From Halobacterium hubeiense (GTDB lineage: Archaea > Halobacteriota > Halobacteria > Halobacteriales > Halobacteriaceae), in contig NZ_LN831302.1 of the NCBI RefSeq assembly GCF_001488575.1, positions 2,294,001 through 2,358,000 of the forward strand: DNA of 64,000 bases. The letters run 5' to 3'. Under the pieces are notes generated by a model, which worked only from the letters and a program-made list of their open reading frames with translations, was not told where the DNA came from and did not search any database. Made by a program: the position numbers and the translations under genes. The first letter of the stretch is position 1. Each line of letters begins with the position of its first letter. Shown piece after piece: positions 42,867 to 51,007 of this stretch.

Positions 42867-44237
42867 ATGGGTACTTCGTCGCTCCCGCTGGCAGTGTCCC
42901 TGTTCGGGGTTGAGCTCACGCAGGACGTCGTCGCCGCCGTCGGCGTCGTCGCGATGGTCGTCCTGATGGGGCTGTCGGCGTTCTTCTCGTCGTCGGAGCT
43001 GGCGATGTTCTCGCTGGCGCGCCACCGCATCGAGGCGCTCCAGGAGGACGGCCGGCCCGGCGCCAACCTCGTCGCAGAGCTCAAGAGCGACCCGCATCGC
43101 CTGCTCATCACGATTCTCGTCGGCAACAACCTCGTGAACATCGCGATGTCCTCCATCGCGACGGGCCTGCTGGGCTTCTACCTCTCGCAGGGGCAGGCCG
43201 TGCTCGCGGCGACGTTCGGCGTCACCGCGCTCGTCCTGTTGTTCGGCGAGAGCGCGCCGAAGTCCTACGCCGTCGAGAACACGGAGTCGTGGGCGCTCAC
43301 CATCGCCGGCCCCCTGAAGTGGTCCGAGCGCCTGCTGTACCCGCTCGTGGTTCTGTTCGACCACCTGACGCGGTGGGTCAATCAGGTGACCGGCGGCCGC
43401 GCCGCCATCGAGACCAGCTACGTCACGCGCTCCGAGATTCAGGACATGATCAAGACCGGGGAGCGCGAGGGCGTCATCGAGGAGGACGAGCGGGAGATGC
43501 TCCAGCGCATCTTCCGGTTCAACAACACCATCGCGAAGGAGGTGATGACGCCGCGGCTGGACATGAACGCCGTCTCGAAGGACGACAGCATCGAGGAGGC
43601 GATTCAGACGTGCACGCAGGCCGGCCACGAGCGCGTCCCCGTCTACGAGGGCGAACTCGACAACGTCATCGGCGTCGTCAGCCTCGAAGACCTCGTCCGC
43701 GAGTACCTCTACGGCGAGAGCGACGAGGTGGAGCTGGAGGACCTCATCGAGCCGACGCTGCACGTCCCCGAGTCGAAGAACGTCGACGACCTGCTCCGCG
43801 AGATGCAGGAGAAACGCGTCCAGCTGGTCATCGTCATCGACGAGTTCGGCACCACCGAGGGCCTGCTCACCGCCGAGGACATCACCGAGGAAATCGTCGG
43901 CGAGATCCTGGAGGGCGAGGAGGAACTCCCCATCAACTTCGTGGACGAGGACACCGTCCGCGTGCGCGGCGAGGTGAACATCGAGGAGGTCAACGACGCC
44001 CTCGACATCGAGCTGCCGGAGGGCGAGGAGTTCGAGACCATCGCGGGGTTCATCTTCAACCGCGCGGGCCGGCTCGTCGAGGAGGACGAGACGTTCCGCT
44101 TCGGACACGTCGAGCTCACCGCCGAGCGCGTGGAGAACACGCGCATCATGAAGGCGCGCGTGCGCCGGCTCCCCGAGGAGGAAGCCACCGAGGAAACCGA
44201 CCACGAGTCCCTCGAAGACGACGAGCACGAAGCGTAG
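42867..44237 (+). CDS. CNNM/CorC-type (hemolysin family) membrane protein with CBS domains
   Basis: 456 residues. DUF21/CNNM membrane domain with about four TM helices (LSAFFSSSELAMFSLARHRI, LLITILVGNNLVNIAMSSI, LLFGESAPKSYAVE), then two CBS domains (VMTPRLDMNAVSKDDSIEEA, VIDEFGTTEGLLTAEDITEE) and a CorC_HlyC domain (EELPINFVDEDTVRVRGEVN), with an acidic tail. Family members transport or sense Mg2+/Na+. ATG 42867 is chosen since it immediately precedes the first hydrophobic segment. Confidence 0.93.
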   Translation: MGTSSLPLAVSLFGVELTQDVVAAVGVVAMVVLMGLSAFFSSSELAMFSLARHRIEALQEDGRPGANLVAELKSDPHRLLITILVGNNLVNIAMSSIATGLLGFYLSQGQAVLAATFGVTALVLLFGESAPKSYAVENTESWALTIAGPLKWSERLLYPLVVLFDHLTRWVNQVTGGRAAIETSYVTRSEIQDMIKTGEREGVIEEDEREMLQRIFRFNNTIAKEVMTPRLDMNAVSKDDSIEEAIQTCTQAGHERVPVYEGELDNVIGVVSLEDLVREYLYGESDEVELEDLIEPTLHVPESKNVDDLLREMQEKRVQLVIVIDEFGTTEGLLTAEDITEEIVGEILEGEEELPINFVDEDTVRVRGEVNIEEVNDALDIELPEGEEFETIAGFIFNRAGRLVEEDETFRFGHVELTAERVENTRIMKARVRRLPEEEATEETDHESLEDDEHEA

Positions 44238-44457
44238 CCCGCCGTACTCGTTTTCCCGTGGAGTGATTCTGCTGACTCGGGGAGACGTGTCAGTAGTCCC
44301 GTGAGATACAGGGCGAGTCGTCGAGCCACTCCCGGAGCCCGAGTGACCGAGGTGAAAAACACGTTGGACAACCATGGGGGATTCTCACAGGCCTACTCGT
44401 CCAAGGATACGACGGGAGCGGGGGTGACTGGGAACTCGTCGGTCTCGCTAACCAACC

Positions 44458-44622
44458 ATGACCGAGTGCCACGAATGCCAACGAGATGGCGCGGGGGTAG
44501 TACGAGTGACGTACACGTCGGGTGAAACCGAGGAGCTACGTCTTTGCACGCGTTGTACGGGTGAGTACAGGAAGGGTGGATTCGTCTCCAGCGTTTCGGA
44601 ACATGCGCCCACCCACGAGTAG
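44458..44622 (+). CDS. Small four-cysteine zinc-finger protein
   Basis: 54 residues, starting MTECHECQRDGAGVVRVTY and ending SEHAPTHE. Two knuckles, CHEC and CTRC, separated by about 25 residues with a VTYTSGETEELRL beta hairpin, form a small zinc ribbon like many haloarchaeal microproteins. It is too short for most gene callers but has a proper ATG, stop and conserved-looking spacing. It lies alone between the CorC-like gene and the MEDS kinase; the flanking 220 nt on each side hold nothing else. Role unknown. Confidence 0.7.
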   Translation: MTECHECQRDGAGVVRVTYTSGETEELRLCTRCTGEYRKGGFVSSVSEHAPTHE

Positions 44623-44853
44623 AACTGCGCCGGATGACCGAGCACACGAACCGTAGAATATACGGCCGGCATTACTCACCAGTCTATTTATCAGTAATCC
44701 GGCGTCGGAATCTCGGAACGTAGTCGTTACGCTGGCTTCAGGCTCTCTATTGGCCAGCTCTCGACCTGACGTTCTCGCGATGGTACTCGGCAGCTAACTG
44801 CTCGGTATCCAGTGGCACAGTTCTTATGCCCTCATCTCGAAGAGGTGACAACG

Positions 44854-46230
44854 ATGGCGGAACGACCCGAGTCGCAGTTGGCCGCCGAGACGACGCGCCG
44901 AGCGACCGACGCCGGCCTCCGGGCAGAACTCGGGTCCCAGACCCTCCCACGGCATCTCGCGCTCTTCTATCGGTCGAACGAGGCCCAACTGGCTGCCAGC
45001 ACGGCCTTCCTCGTCGAGGGTCTCCAGTCCGGCAACCGCTGCATCTACCTGCTCGACGTCAACACCGCCGCCGACATCAAAGCCGAACTCCGGCGAGCCA
45101 ACATCGACGCCGAGGCACGCATCGACGCCGGCGACCTCGTCATCCGAGACGCCGAAGAGGTCTACCTCGCGTCCGGGTTCGACCCGACCAAGATGATTGC
45201 GACGGTCGAAGACGAAGCCAACACCAGTATCGCGGACGGCTACGACGGGTTGTGGCTCGCCGGCGAGAACTCGTGGTGTTTCCACACCGACCTGTCGTTC
45301 GACCCCATCCTCGACTTCGAAGCGGAGTTCGACGCCGCCTGTCCGGACCTCCCAGTCACCGCACTCTGCCAGTACGACCTCGACCGCTTCAGCGAGACGT
45401 CGACCGCGAAAGCCCTGCGCACCCACGAACAGATCATCTACCAAAACCAGCTCTGCGAGAACCCCTTCTACATTCCACCCGAGGAGTATCGCTCCGCCGG
45501 TGGCGCGGATTTGAACGTGCAACTGATGCTGGAGCAGGCGTACTCGCTGACGAACGCCCGCCGCAACGTCGATGAACGCGAACAGCGGCTGGGTATCGTC
45601 AACCGCGTGCTCCGGCACAACATCCGCAACGACCTGAACCTCGTGAAGGGGGTTCTCGAACTGGTGGACGAGACGGAGTCGTTGTCCGCCGAGAGCCACC
45701 AACAGCTCGCGATAGCCATCGAGCATGCCGAGTTGGTCGTCGAAACCGCCGAGAAAGCCCGCTACATCCAACAAACGACGGGCAACACGTCCGTCGAGCC
45801 ACAGAACCTCACTCCACCGCTCGAGAGGGCCATCGAGGCGGTGACAGCGGAATATTCGAACGCCGACGTCCAGTTCTCCGGGGCAAACGACGTGACGGTA
45901 CTCGCGGACGAGAATCTCGACGTTGCGTTGCGTGAGGCCATCGAGAACGGAATCGTCCATCAGGAGACGGACTCTCCGACCGTGGTCGTGGCTGTCTCGA
46001 CGCCGAGCGAAGACATGGCCCGGATAGAGATTCGGAACGAGGGAACCATTCCGGACTCGGAGCGATACACGCTGGAGAAAGACGAGGAGACCCCGTTAGA
46101 GCATTCGAGCGGGCTCGGACTCTGGCTGGTCAAGTGGATCGTCGAGACCGCGCACGGGTCGATCGAGTTCTCGGACTCGACTTCAGGAGAGGTATGCCTA
46201 CAGATCGAACTGTACCGGGTGCCCGCGTAG
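44854..46230 (+). CDS. MEDS-domain sensor histidine kinase
   Basis: 458 residues from ATG 44854, which has GAGGTG 7 nt upstream as a ribosome-binding site. Residues about 25-190 are a MEDS domain (HLALFYRSNEAQLAASTAFL, GLQSGNRCIYLLDVN, FDPTKMI), predicted to sense one-carbon or hydrocarbon-derived ligands. A dimerisation helix with IVNRVLRHNIRNDLNLVKG supplies the phospho-His, followed by an ATPase domain with LREAIENGIVHQ (N-box) and SSGLGLWLVKWIVE (G-box). No TM helix, so a cytosolic sensor. No receiver domain is attached. Confidence 0.9.
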   Translation: MAERPESQLAAETTRRATDAGLRAELGSQTLPRHLALFYRSNEAQLAASTAFLVEGLQSGNRCIYLLDVNTAADIKAELRRANIDAEARIDAGDLVIRDAEEVYLASGFDPTKMIATVEDEANTSIADGYDGLWLAGENSWCFHTDLSFDPILDFEAEFDAACPDLPVTALCQYDLDRFSETSTAKALRTHEQIIYQNQLCENPFYIPPEEYRSAGGADLNVQLMLEQAYSLTNARRNVDEREQRLGIVNRVLRHNIRNDLNLVKGVLELVDETESLSAESHQQLAIAIEHAELVVETAEKARYIQQTTGNTSVEPQNLTPPLERAIEAVTAEYSNADVQFSGANDVTVLADENLDVALREAIENGIVHQETDSPTVVVAVSTPSEDMARIEIRNEGTIPDSERYTLEKDEETPLEHSSGLGLWLVKWIVETAHGSIEFSDSTSGEVCLQIELYRVPA

Positions 46231-46462
46231 GAGACCAAGCCGTACGGGAACGCCGTTGTCTGGGCAGTCCACGGAGAACAGTCCGCCCGATTCCAGCACT
46301 CCGTGTCGTCTCACGATTTGTTTCGTCGGCGACCAGAAACGACCGGGTGGTATGTACACGGTGGTACACCATGCCAAAATCCCTCGGAGGAGGCGTTTTT
46401 TGGGAGAAATAGATGGACGTCATGCACAGAGAGACGGCTACCGAGACGACGCACTCACAACG

Positions 46463-46651
46463 ATGATGACGACAACACCGCCTACGAATACGTGTGCTGA
46501 GTGCGGGCGTGAGACGCGCCACACCGTGCAAGTAGAGCTCCGGACCGAGAGTGACAAGGAAGAAAACGCCAAGTTCTCCCGAGAACCGTACCGCGTTGCC
46601 ACCTGTGCGAACTGCGGAACAGAACAGGCTAGGCGAATGAACAACGCGTAG
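46463..46651 (+). CDS. Small zinc beta-ribbon protein (DUF7835-like)
   Basis: 62 residues from ATG 46463 (or 46466). Two knuckles, CAECGRETRH and CANCGTEQ, bracket a beta hairpin (TVQVELRTESDKEENAKFS) and the segment REPYRVATC that is strongly conserved in a recalled haloarchaeal zinc-ribbon family (DUF7835). The gene follows the sensor kinase by about 230 nt of gene-free sequence and has no obvious partner. A role in nucleic-acid or protein contact is guesswork. Confidence 0.78.
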   Translation: MMTTTPPTNTCAECGRETRHTVQVELRTESDKEENAKFSREPYRVATCANCGTEQARRMNNA

Positions 46652-46708
46652 TTTCCGTTTTACCGGCAGCTGACGCCCGAATCGGCTCAAATAGCGGCGC
46701 CACTCGAA

Positions 46709-47365
46709 TCAGTTAGTCTCCGGGTCGACCAACAGCGTGTTCGACACCAGGGTCGAAATTCCCCGCCGGAGCCGTTCCGTTACTGCCTGGTCGGAGATAT
46801 CGAACTGCTCCGCGAGTTCCTGCGTCGTCACGTTGCGGGGCAGCGAATAGTACCCCGACTCCACCGCGTGCGCCAGCGTTTCGCGCTGCGCCGGCGTCAC
46901 CCCGAACCAGGGGCCGGCGTCGGGCTTCGTGGGGTTGTAGATGTGCTTAATCGACACCGGGATGTCTTCTTCGAGGTAGTACTCCTGGAACTCCGAGAGC
47001 GCGCTGTGGGTCGGAAATCGGAGTTCGAGACTCCAGGTGTCGGCGGTTCCGGTCGCGCTCAACAACACGCCATCCAAATCGAGAATCGTCTGCAACAGCG
47101 AGGCGTCCGACGAGTCCCAATCGAGTGCGTACAGCGTTTCCTCATCGTGTGAGTTGACGAGTTGAATCTCGTTGACCGCCGGATGGTCTCGGACGGTGCG
47201 TTCGAATGCGTCCCGTGTGCCGTTCTGAATCTGAACGAACGGTATTGGTCTCCCCCCTAACGGGACCATCGTCTCCACCGTAATCTGTGTCGACCCCTCT
47301 ATCCGGAGGATTTGCCCCAGTTCGAACGTGTCGGCTGGAAGAGTCAGATCGACGATAACAGCCAT
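46709..47365 (-). CDS. Bat-type helix-turn-helix transcription regulator
   Basis: 218 residues from ATG 47365 (MAVIVDLTLPADTFELGQIL). The N-terminal half is the conserved Bat-associated domain seen in haloarchaeal regulators; the C-terminus is HTH_10: WFGVTPAQRETLAHAVESGY, YSLPRNVTTQELAEQFDISD and QAVTERLRRGISTLV. It binds DNA; the target is unknown. Its leaderless promoter is visible as CTTTATCG on the minus strand at about 47393-47400. No sensor domain is attached. Confidence 0.9.
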   Translation of the reverse strand: MAVIVDLTLPADTFELGQILRIEGSTQITVETMVPLGGRPIPFVQIQNGTRDAFERTVRDHPAVNEIQLVNSHDEETLYALDWDSSDASLLQTILDLDGVLLSATGTADTWSLELRFPTHSALSEFQEYYLEEDIPVSIKHIYNPTKPDAGPWFGVTPAQRETLAHAVESGYYSLPRNVTTQELAEQFDISDQAVTERLRRGISTLVSNTLLVDPETN

Positions 47366-47583
47366 TCGTACTCCCGTATTTTGTCGCAATTACGATAAAG
47401 ACTTGGCAGCCCGGTTCTCGCTGAGCTTCTCGGCCTTGGTGTACCATGCTTTCCGATACTGCTATCTGGCGTGGAGACATATCAAGAGACGTAGAAGCGC
47501 ACGGCTGTGTTCCCTACTGTTCGTGTGGTCTCGAACCACACGCTGTACTACTGCCGTATCACAGACGGCGCGTCCTTCCCATC

Positions 47584-47763
47584 ATGACAAACGACTCTCC
47601 CTCCGACGACGAGATCTCGAGTGCGGACGACTTCGACGCTGCGCTCGGCCGGATAGTTCTCGCTGCCCTCCAGAATGACATCGACCTACGGGGAACGTGG
47701 GAGTACCGCAGCGACGGGGAGACCCCCGACGTGGAAGTTATGGTCGTCGAACTCGCGGCGTAA
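47584..47763 (+). CDS. Small acidic hypothetical protein
   Basis: 59 residues from ATG 47584, starting MTNDSPSDDEISSADDFDA. A helix (ALGRIVLAALQNDIDLRGTW) is followed by two strands ending VEVMVVELAA. Charged, no Cys, typical of the many short soluble haloarchaeal proteins that sit beside HTH_10 regulators. A longer start at 47446 would add a basic, Cys-containing leader unlike a haloarchaeal protein and is rejected. Divergent from the bat-type regulator. Confidence 0.6.
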   Translation: MTNDSPSDDEISSADDFDAALGRIVLAALQNDIDLRGTWEYRSDGETPDVEVMVVELAA

Positions 47764-47832
47764 CGCTCACCGACGGCAGCGAACGGCCGTTTCACGCCTC
47801 ACACTGGCTGACGCAATCGTCGGGGAAACTGG

Positions 47833-49008
47833 TCACAGAATCGCGTCCACCGCGAGGAAGCCACCGTAGCCGACGCCGAGCGCGAGCGCCAGCGACGCCA
47901 CCCACGCCAGCACCGTGAACAGCATCTTGCGCTTGCTGACGCCGCCGCCCGTGGAGGCGGCGTAGCCAGAGCCGACGATGGCGGAGACGATGATTTCGTT
48001 GAAGGAGACGGGGATGCCGAAGAAGACGGCGGTCTGGGCGATGGCGAAACTCGGGATGAGCGCGGCGATAGAGCGCCGCGGCCCCAGCGAGGAGTAGTCC
48101 TGACTGATGGCCTTGATCATCCGGGGCGCGCCCGTCCACGACCCGACGAGCAGGCCGATGCCGCCGCCGACGAGCACGTACGTCAACGGGACGTCGCCGC
48201 CGACCAGCGGGAGGAGCGGGCCGACCGCGAGGCCGACCTGACTGCCGCCCGCGGAGAACGCGACGAGCCCGCCGAGCGCGAGCAGGAAGTGGCGCTGGCC
48301 GCGCTCGGGGTCGCCCTTGAGGTCCTGGTAGAGCACGCCCGCGACGACCAGCGCGGTGAGGAGCGTGACACCGGCGTGAACGGCGAGTTCGAACTGGCCG
48401 ACGCTGACTGCGGCCGCGCGCGCCAGCGACCGGCTCGTCCCCGGCGGCCCGAGGAAGACGAACTGGATGTTCGCGAGGATGACGCCGACGACCGCCGCCA
48501 GCACGGGGACAGTCTCGGTGTCGCGGTCGATGCTGCGGAGGCCGCGGGCGGTCGCGTACGCGATGCCGCCGCCGACGAACGGCACGAGCACCCACAGCGT
48601 CGCGATCTGCTGGTATTTCGCCCACGCCGGGCCGGCGCCCATCGCCAGCCCGGTGCCGACGACTGCGCCCGTCACCGTGAACGCGGTCGCTATCGGGTAG
48701 CCGGCGAACACGCCGACGGCGACCAGCGTCGCGGCGATGATGAGCGCGGTCGTGGCGGCCAGCGGCGACAGGTTCGCGCCGACCAGCAGCTCGCTGCCGA
48801 CCGCCTCGGAGACGTTCGCGCCCTGGAAGACCGCGCCCGCGAACCCGAGAATGCCGACGATAAAGCCGGCGCGCATCACCGTGATGGCGTTCGCGCCGAC
48901 CGCGGGCGCGAACGGCGTCGACCCCGAGGAGCCGGCTCCGATGGCCCACGCCATGAAGAGGCTCGCTACCGCCGCGACCACGAGTACCGCGAGTCCGGCT
49001 CCAGCCAT
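47833..49008 (-). CDS. PiT family inorganic phosphate transporter
   Basis: 391 residues with about ten TM helices. Duplicated PiT signatures: GANAITVMRAGFIVGILGFA with FQGANVSEAVGSELL in the first half, and SFNEIIVSAIVGSGYAAS with VSKRKMLFTVLAWVASLALA in the second. Imports phosphate with a cation. It is followed upstream on the same strand by a DUF5828-like protein gene, 61 nt away. PiT proteins often pair with a PhoU-like partner; that neighbour is not a recognisable PhoU. Confidence 0.9.
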   Translation of the reverse strand: MAGAGLAVLVVAAVASLFMAWAIGAGSSGSTPFAPAVGANAITVMRAGFIVGILGFAGAVFQGANVSEAVGSELLVGANLSPLAATTALIIAATLVAVGVFAGYPIATAFTVTGAVVGTGLAMGAGPAWAKYQQIATLWVLVPFVGGGIAYATARGLRSIDRDTETVPVLAAVVGVILANIQFVFLGPPGTSRSLARAAAVSVGQFELAVHAGVTLLTALVVAGVLYQDLKGDPERGQRHFLLALGGLVAFSAGGSQVGLAVGPLLPLVGGDVPLTYVLVGGGIGLLVGSWTGAPRMIKAISQDYSSLGPRRSIAALIPSFAIAQTAVFFGIPVSFNEIIVSAIVGSGYAASTGGGVSKRKMLFTVLAWVASLALALGVGYGGFLAVDAIL

Positions 49009-49069
49009 TACGCCCGTTGTCCGTGCGGCCGACCTAAGAGGCTACCGACCTGCGCGGCAGACGCCGCGT

Positions 49070-49762
49070 TCAGTTCGTCGTCGAGGTGGTGTCCGCGTCG
49101 TCGCCGTTCTGCTCGGGGGGTTCGACCCCCTCGACGGCCTCGGCGGTCTCGGTCTCGCGCTCGGTGTCGACGTGCCAGCGGTCGATGTCCTCGAAGGATT
49201 CGAGGTGGTCGCGGACGCCGTCCTTGACGTCGTCGTCGTTGACGTTCACCTCGAAGACGAACTCCTCCTGGCTGCGGATGCGCTGGATGTTCGCGCTCAC
49301 GAGGTCGTTGTCGAAGTAGTAGGGCGCGACCTGCGTCATCACGCGCTGGTAGACGACGTTCTCGACCTTGCGGAGGGCTTGCCGGCCGGCGGTGTCGGCG
49401 GCGCGCTTGACGTGCCCGAGCGTGTCCTGCCACTTCTCGACGGCGGTGTCGGCCTCGCCCTCTTCGAGTTCCTCGTAGGACTCGGTGAGCCGCTCGCCCG
49501 CCGTCTGGAGGTCGTCGTCGGGCGACTGGCCTTCCTTCTCGCCGGCGCCCTCGCCGACGCTGGCCTGCTCGGCGGTCTTCTCGCTGACCTCCTCCTCGAT
49601 GCGCTCGTGGGACTTGGGTCGCCACTCGTTCCACTCCACGAACGCGTCCGGGTACTGCTCGTGGGCGTCGGCCTCGCGCAGCGCCTGTGTCACGCGCTCC
49701 CCGTGCTCGACGACGTCTCCCCACGTGCCGCGTTCCTTGAACCCGGCGACGCTCTCCTCCAT
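49070..49762 (-). CDS. DUF5828-like acidic protein
   Basis: 230 residues from ATG 49762 ([20 protein letters not shown]). Largely helical and acidic with a Glu-rich central linker ([18 protein letters not shown]), then [20 protein letters not shown] and [20 protein letters not shown], and a disordered Asp/Thr tail. The sequence fits a recalled conserved haloarchaeal family (DUF5828). It precedes the phosphate transporter on the same strand. No catalytic motif is seen. Confidence 0.72.
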   Translation of the reverse strand: MEESVAGFKERGTWGDVVEHGERVTQALREADAHEQYPDAFVEWNEWRPKSHERIEEEVSEKTAEQASVGEGAGEKEGQSPDDDLQTAGERLTESYEELEEGEADTAVEKWQDTLGHVKRAADTAGRQALRKVENVVYQRVMTQVAPYYFDNDLVSANIQRIRSQEEFVFEVNVNDDDVKDGVRDHLESFEDIDRWHVDTERETETAEAVEGVEPPEQNGDDADTTSTTN

Positions 49763-49860
49763 CGTTGCCACACCTACGACGCGCGCGAATAAACATCTTG
49801 TCGCGTGGCGCGCCGCCGCGTCGTGTGCACGCACCACACCCGACGCGCGCGATGGCGGGA

Positions 49861-49866
49861 TTTAAG
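49861..49866 (+). promoter_or_regulatory. TATA box of upp
   Basis: TTTAAG, preceded by GGGA, lies 25-30 nt before ATG 49891, consistent with a near-leaderless upp transcript. Confidence 0.5.
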
Positions 49867-49890
49867 CGGACTCGGACTCGCTCGTTACGT

Positions 49891-50571
49891 ATGCCCATCG
49901 AGGACCGCGGCGACGCGAACGTGCTCACGCACGCGCTGGCGAAGGACACGCTCTCGCGGCTCCGCGACGTCGAAACCGAACAGGTGGAGTTCCGCAAGGG
50001 GCTCGTGAAGCTCGGCCGCATCTGCGGGTACGAGATCATCGACGGCGCGATGGAGACGGAGTTCGTCGCCATCGAGACGCCGCTGACGGAGACGACCGGC
50101 GAGCGCGTGAAGGGACTGGACGACGTCGTCATCATCAACGTCCTGCGCGCGGCGACGCCATTCGTGGAGGGCCTGCTGAAGGCGTTCCCGCGCGCCAAGC
50201 AGGGCGTCATCAGCGCGGGCCGCGACGAGGAAGCCGGGATGAACGACGACGGCGAGTTCCCCATCACCATCGACTACGTCAAGCTCCCCGAAATCAAGCC
50301 CGAGGACACCGTCATCGTCGCGGATCCGATGCTCGCGACGGGCTCGACGATGTGTACGGTGCTGGACCACGTCACCGACGAGGCGCCCGACGACGTCGAG
50401 GACCTGTTCGTGCTGTCCGCGGTGAGCGCGCCCGACGGCCTCCTGCGCGTCGGCGAGCAGTTCCCGGACGCCGACCTGCTGACGGTCGCCATCGACGACC
50501 ACCTCGACGACGACGGCTTCATCGTCCCCGGCCTCGGCGACGCCGGCGACCGCGCGTTCCGCACGACCTGA
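49891..50571 (+). CDS. upp: Uracil phosphoribosyltransferase
   Basis: 226 residues. It converts uracil and PRPP to UMP. Visible: [47 protein letters not shown], the PRPP-binding loop [20 protein letters not shown] and the uracil site [20 protein letters not shown]. The length is typical of archaeal Upp. Monocistronic by appearance, with a small zinc-finger gene 83 nt downstream. Confidence 0.95.
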   Translation: MPIEDRGDANVLTHALAKDTLSRLRDVETEQVEFRKGLVKLGRICGYEIIDGAMETEFVAIETPLTETTGERVKGLDDVVIINVLRAATPFVEGLLKAFPRAKQGVISAGRDEEAGMNDDGEFPITIDYVKLPEIKPEDTVIVADPMLATGSTMCTVLDHVTDEAPDDVEDLFVLSAVSAPDGLLRVGEQFPDADLLTVAIDDHLDDDGFIVPGLGDAGDRAFRTT

Positions 50572-50653
50572 TTCGGGCTCGCGCGCCGGAAGTCGCCGCT
50601 GCGGGCGCTCGCGGTGCCGAATGTATAAGACGCCGGCCGTTCTGGTCGTGGCC

Positions 50654-50887
50654 ATGAGCGAGGACACGGAGCCGTGTGACTGGTGCGGGGACGCGGTCGC
50701 GGACCCCCTCTCGCGGACGGTCCGCGTGACCGTCGACCGCTCGCAAATCGACAGCCAGCGGCTCTGCCCCGAGTGTTTCGCGAACTGGATCGACCGCTAC
50801 GACGAAGAGATGCGGCCGGAGGACGACGACCCGGACCAGACCGTCATCGAGGACGACGACAGCGACGCCGACATCATCGTCGACTGA
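50654..50887 (+). CDS. Small zinc-finger protein (DUF7569-like)
   Basis: 77 residues from ATG 50654. Knuckles CDWCGDAVADPLSRTV and LCPECFANWIDRYDEE give four cysteines for one zinc, followed by a disordered acidic tail ending DSDADIIVD. It matches a recalled haloarchaeal small zinc-protein family (DUF7569). Separated by 120 gene-free nt from the convergent S9 peptidase gene. Confidence 0.75.
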   Translation: MSEDTEPCDWCGDAVADPLSRTVRVTVDRSQIDSQRLCPECFANWIDRYDEEMRPEDDDPDQTVIEDDDSDADIIVD

Positions 50888-51007
50888 CCGCCCCGCACCC
50901 CTTCGTTTCACCTCCCGAACAGCCCGCAGTCACGCGGTTTCCGGAATCAGCGGGCACTCCCGAAGCCGACCCCGGGACCGCTCTATAGTCGTCCCGAGCG
51001 CTCCCGA

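Noticed and set aside
47446-47583. Upstream extension of the 59-aa gene at 47584
   Set aside because: The added 46 residues are basic and Cys/His-rich with poor codon bias; the short form is far more typical.
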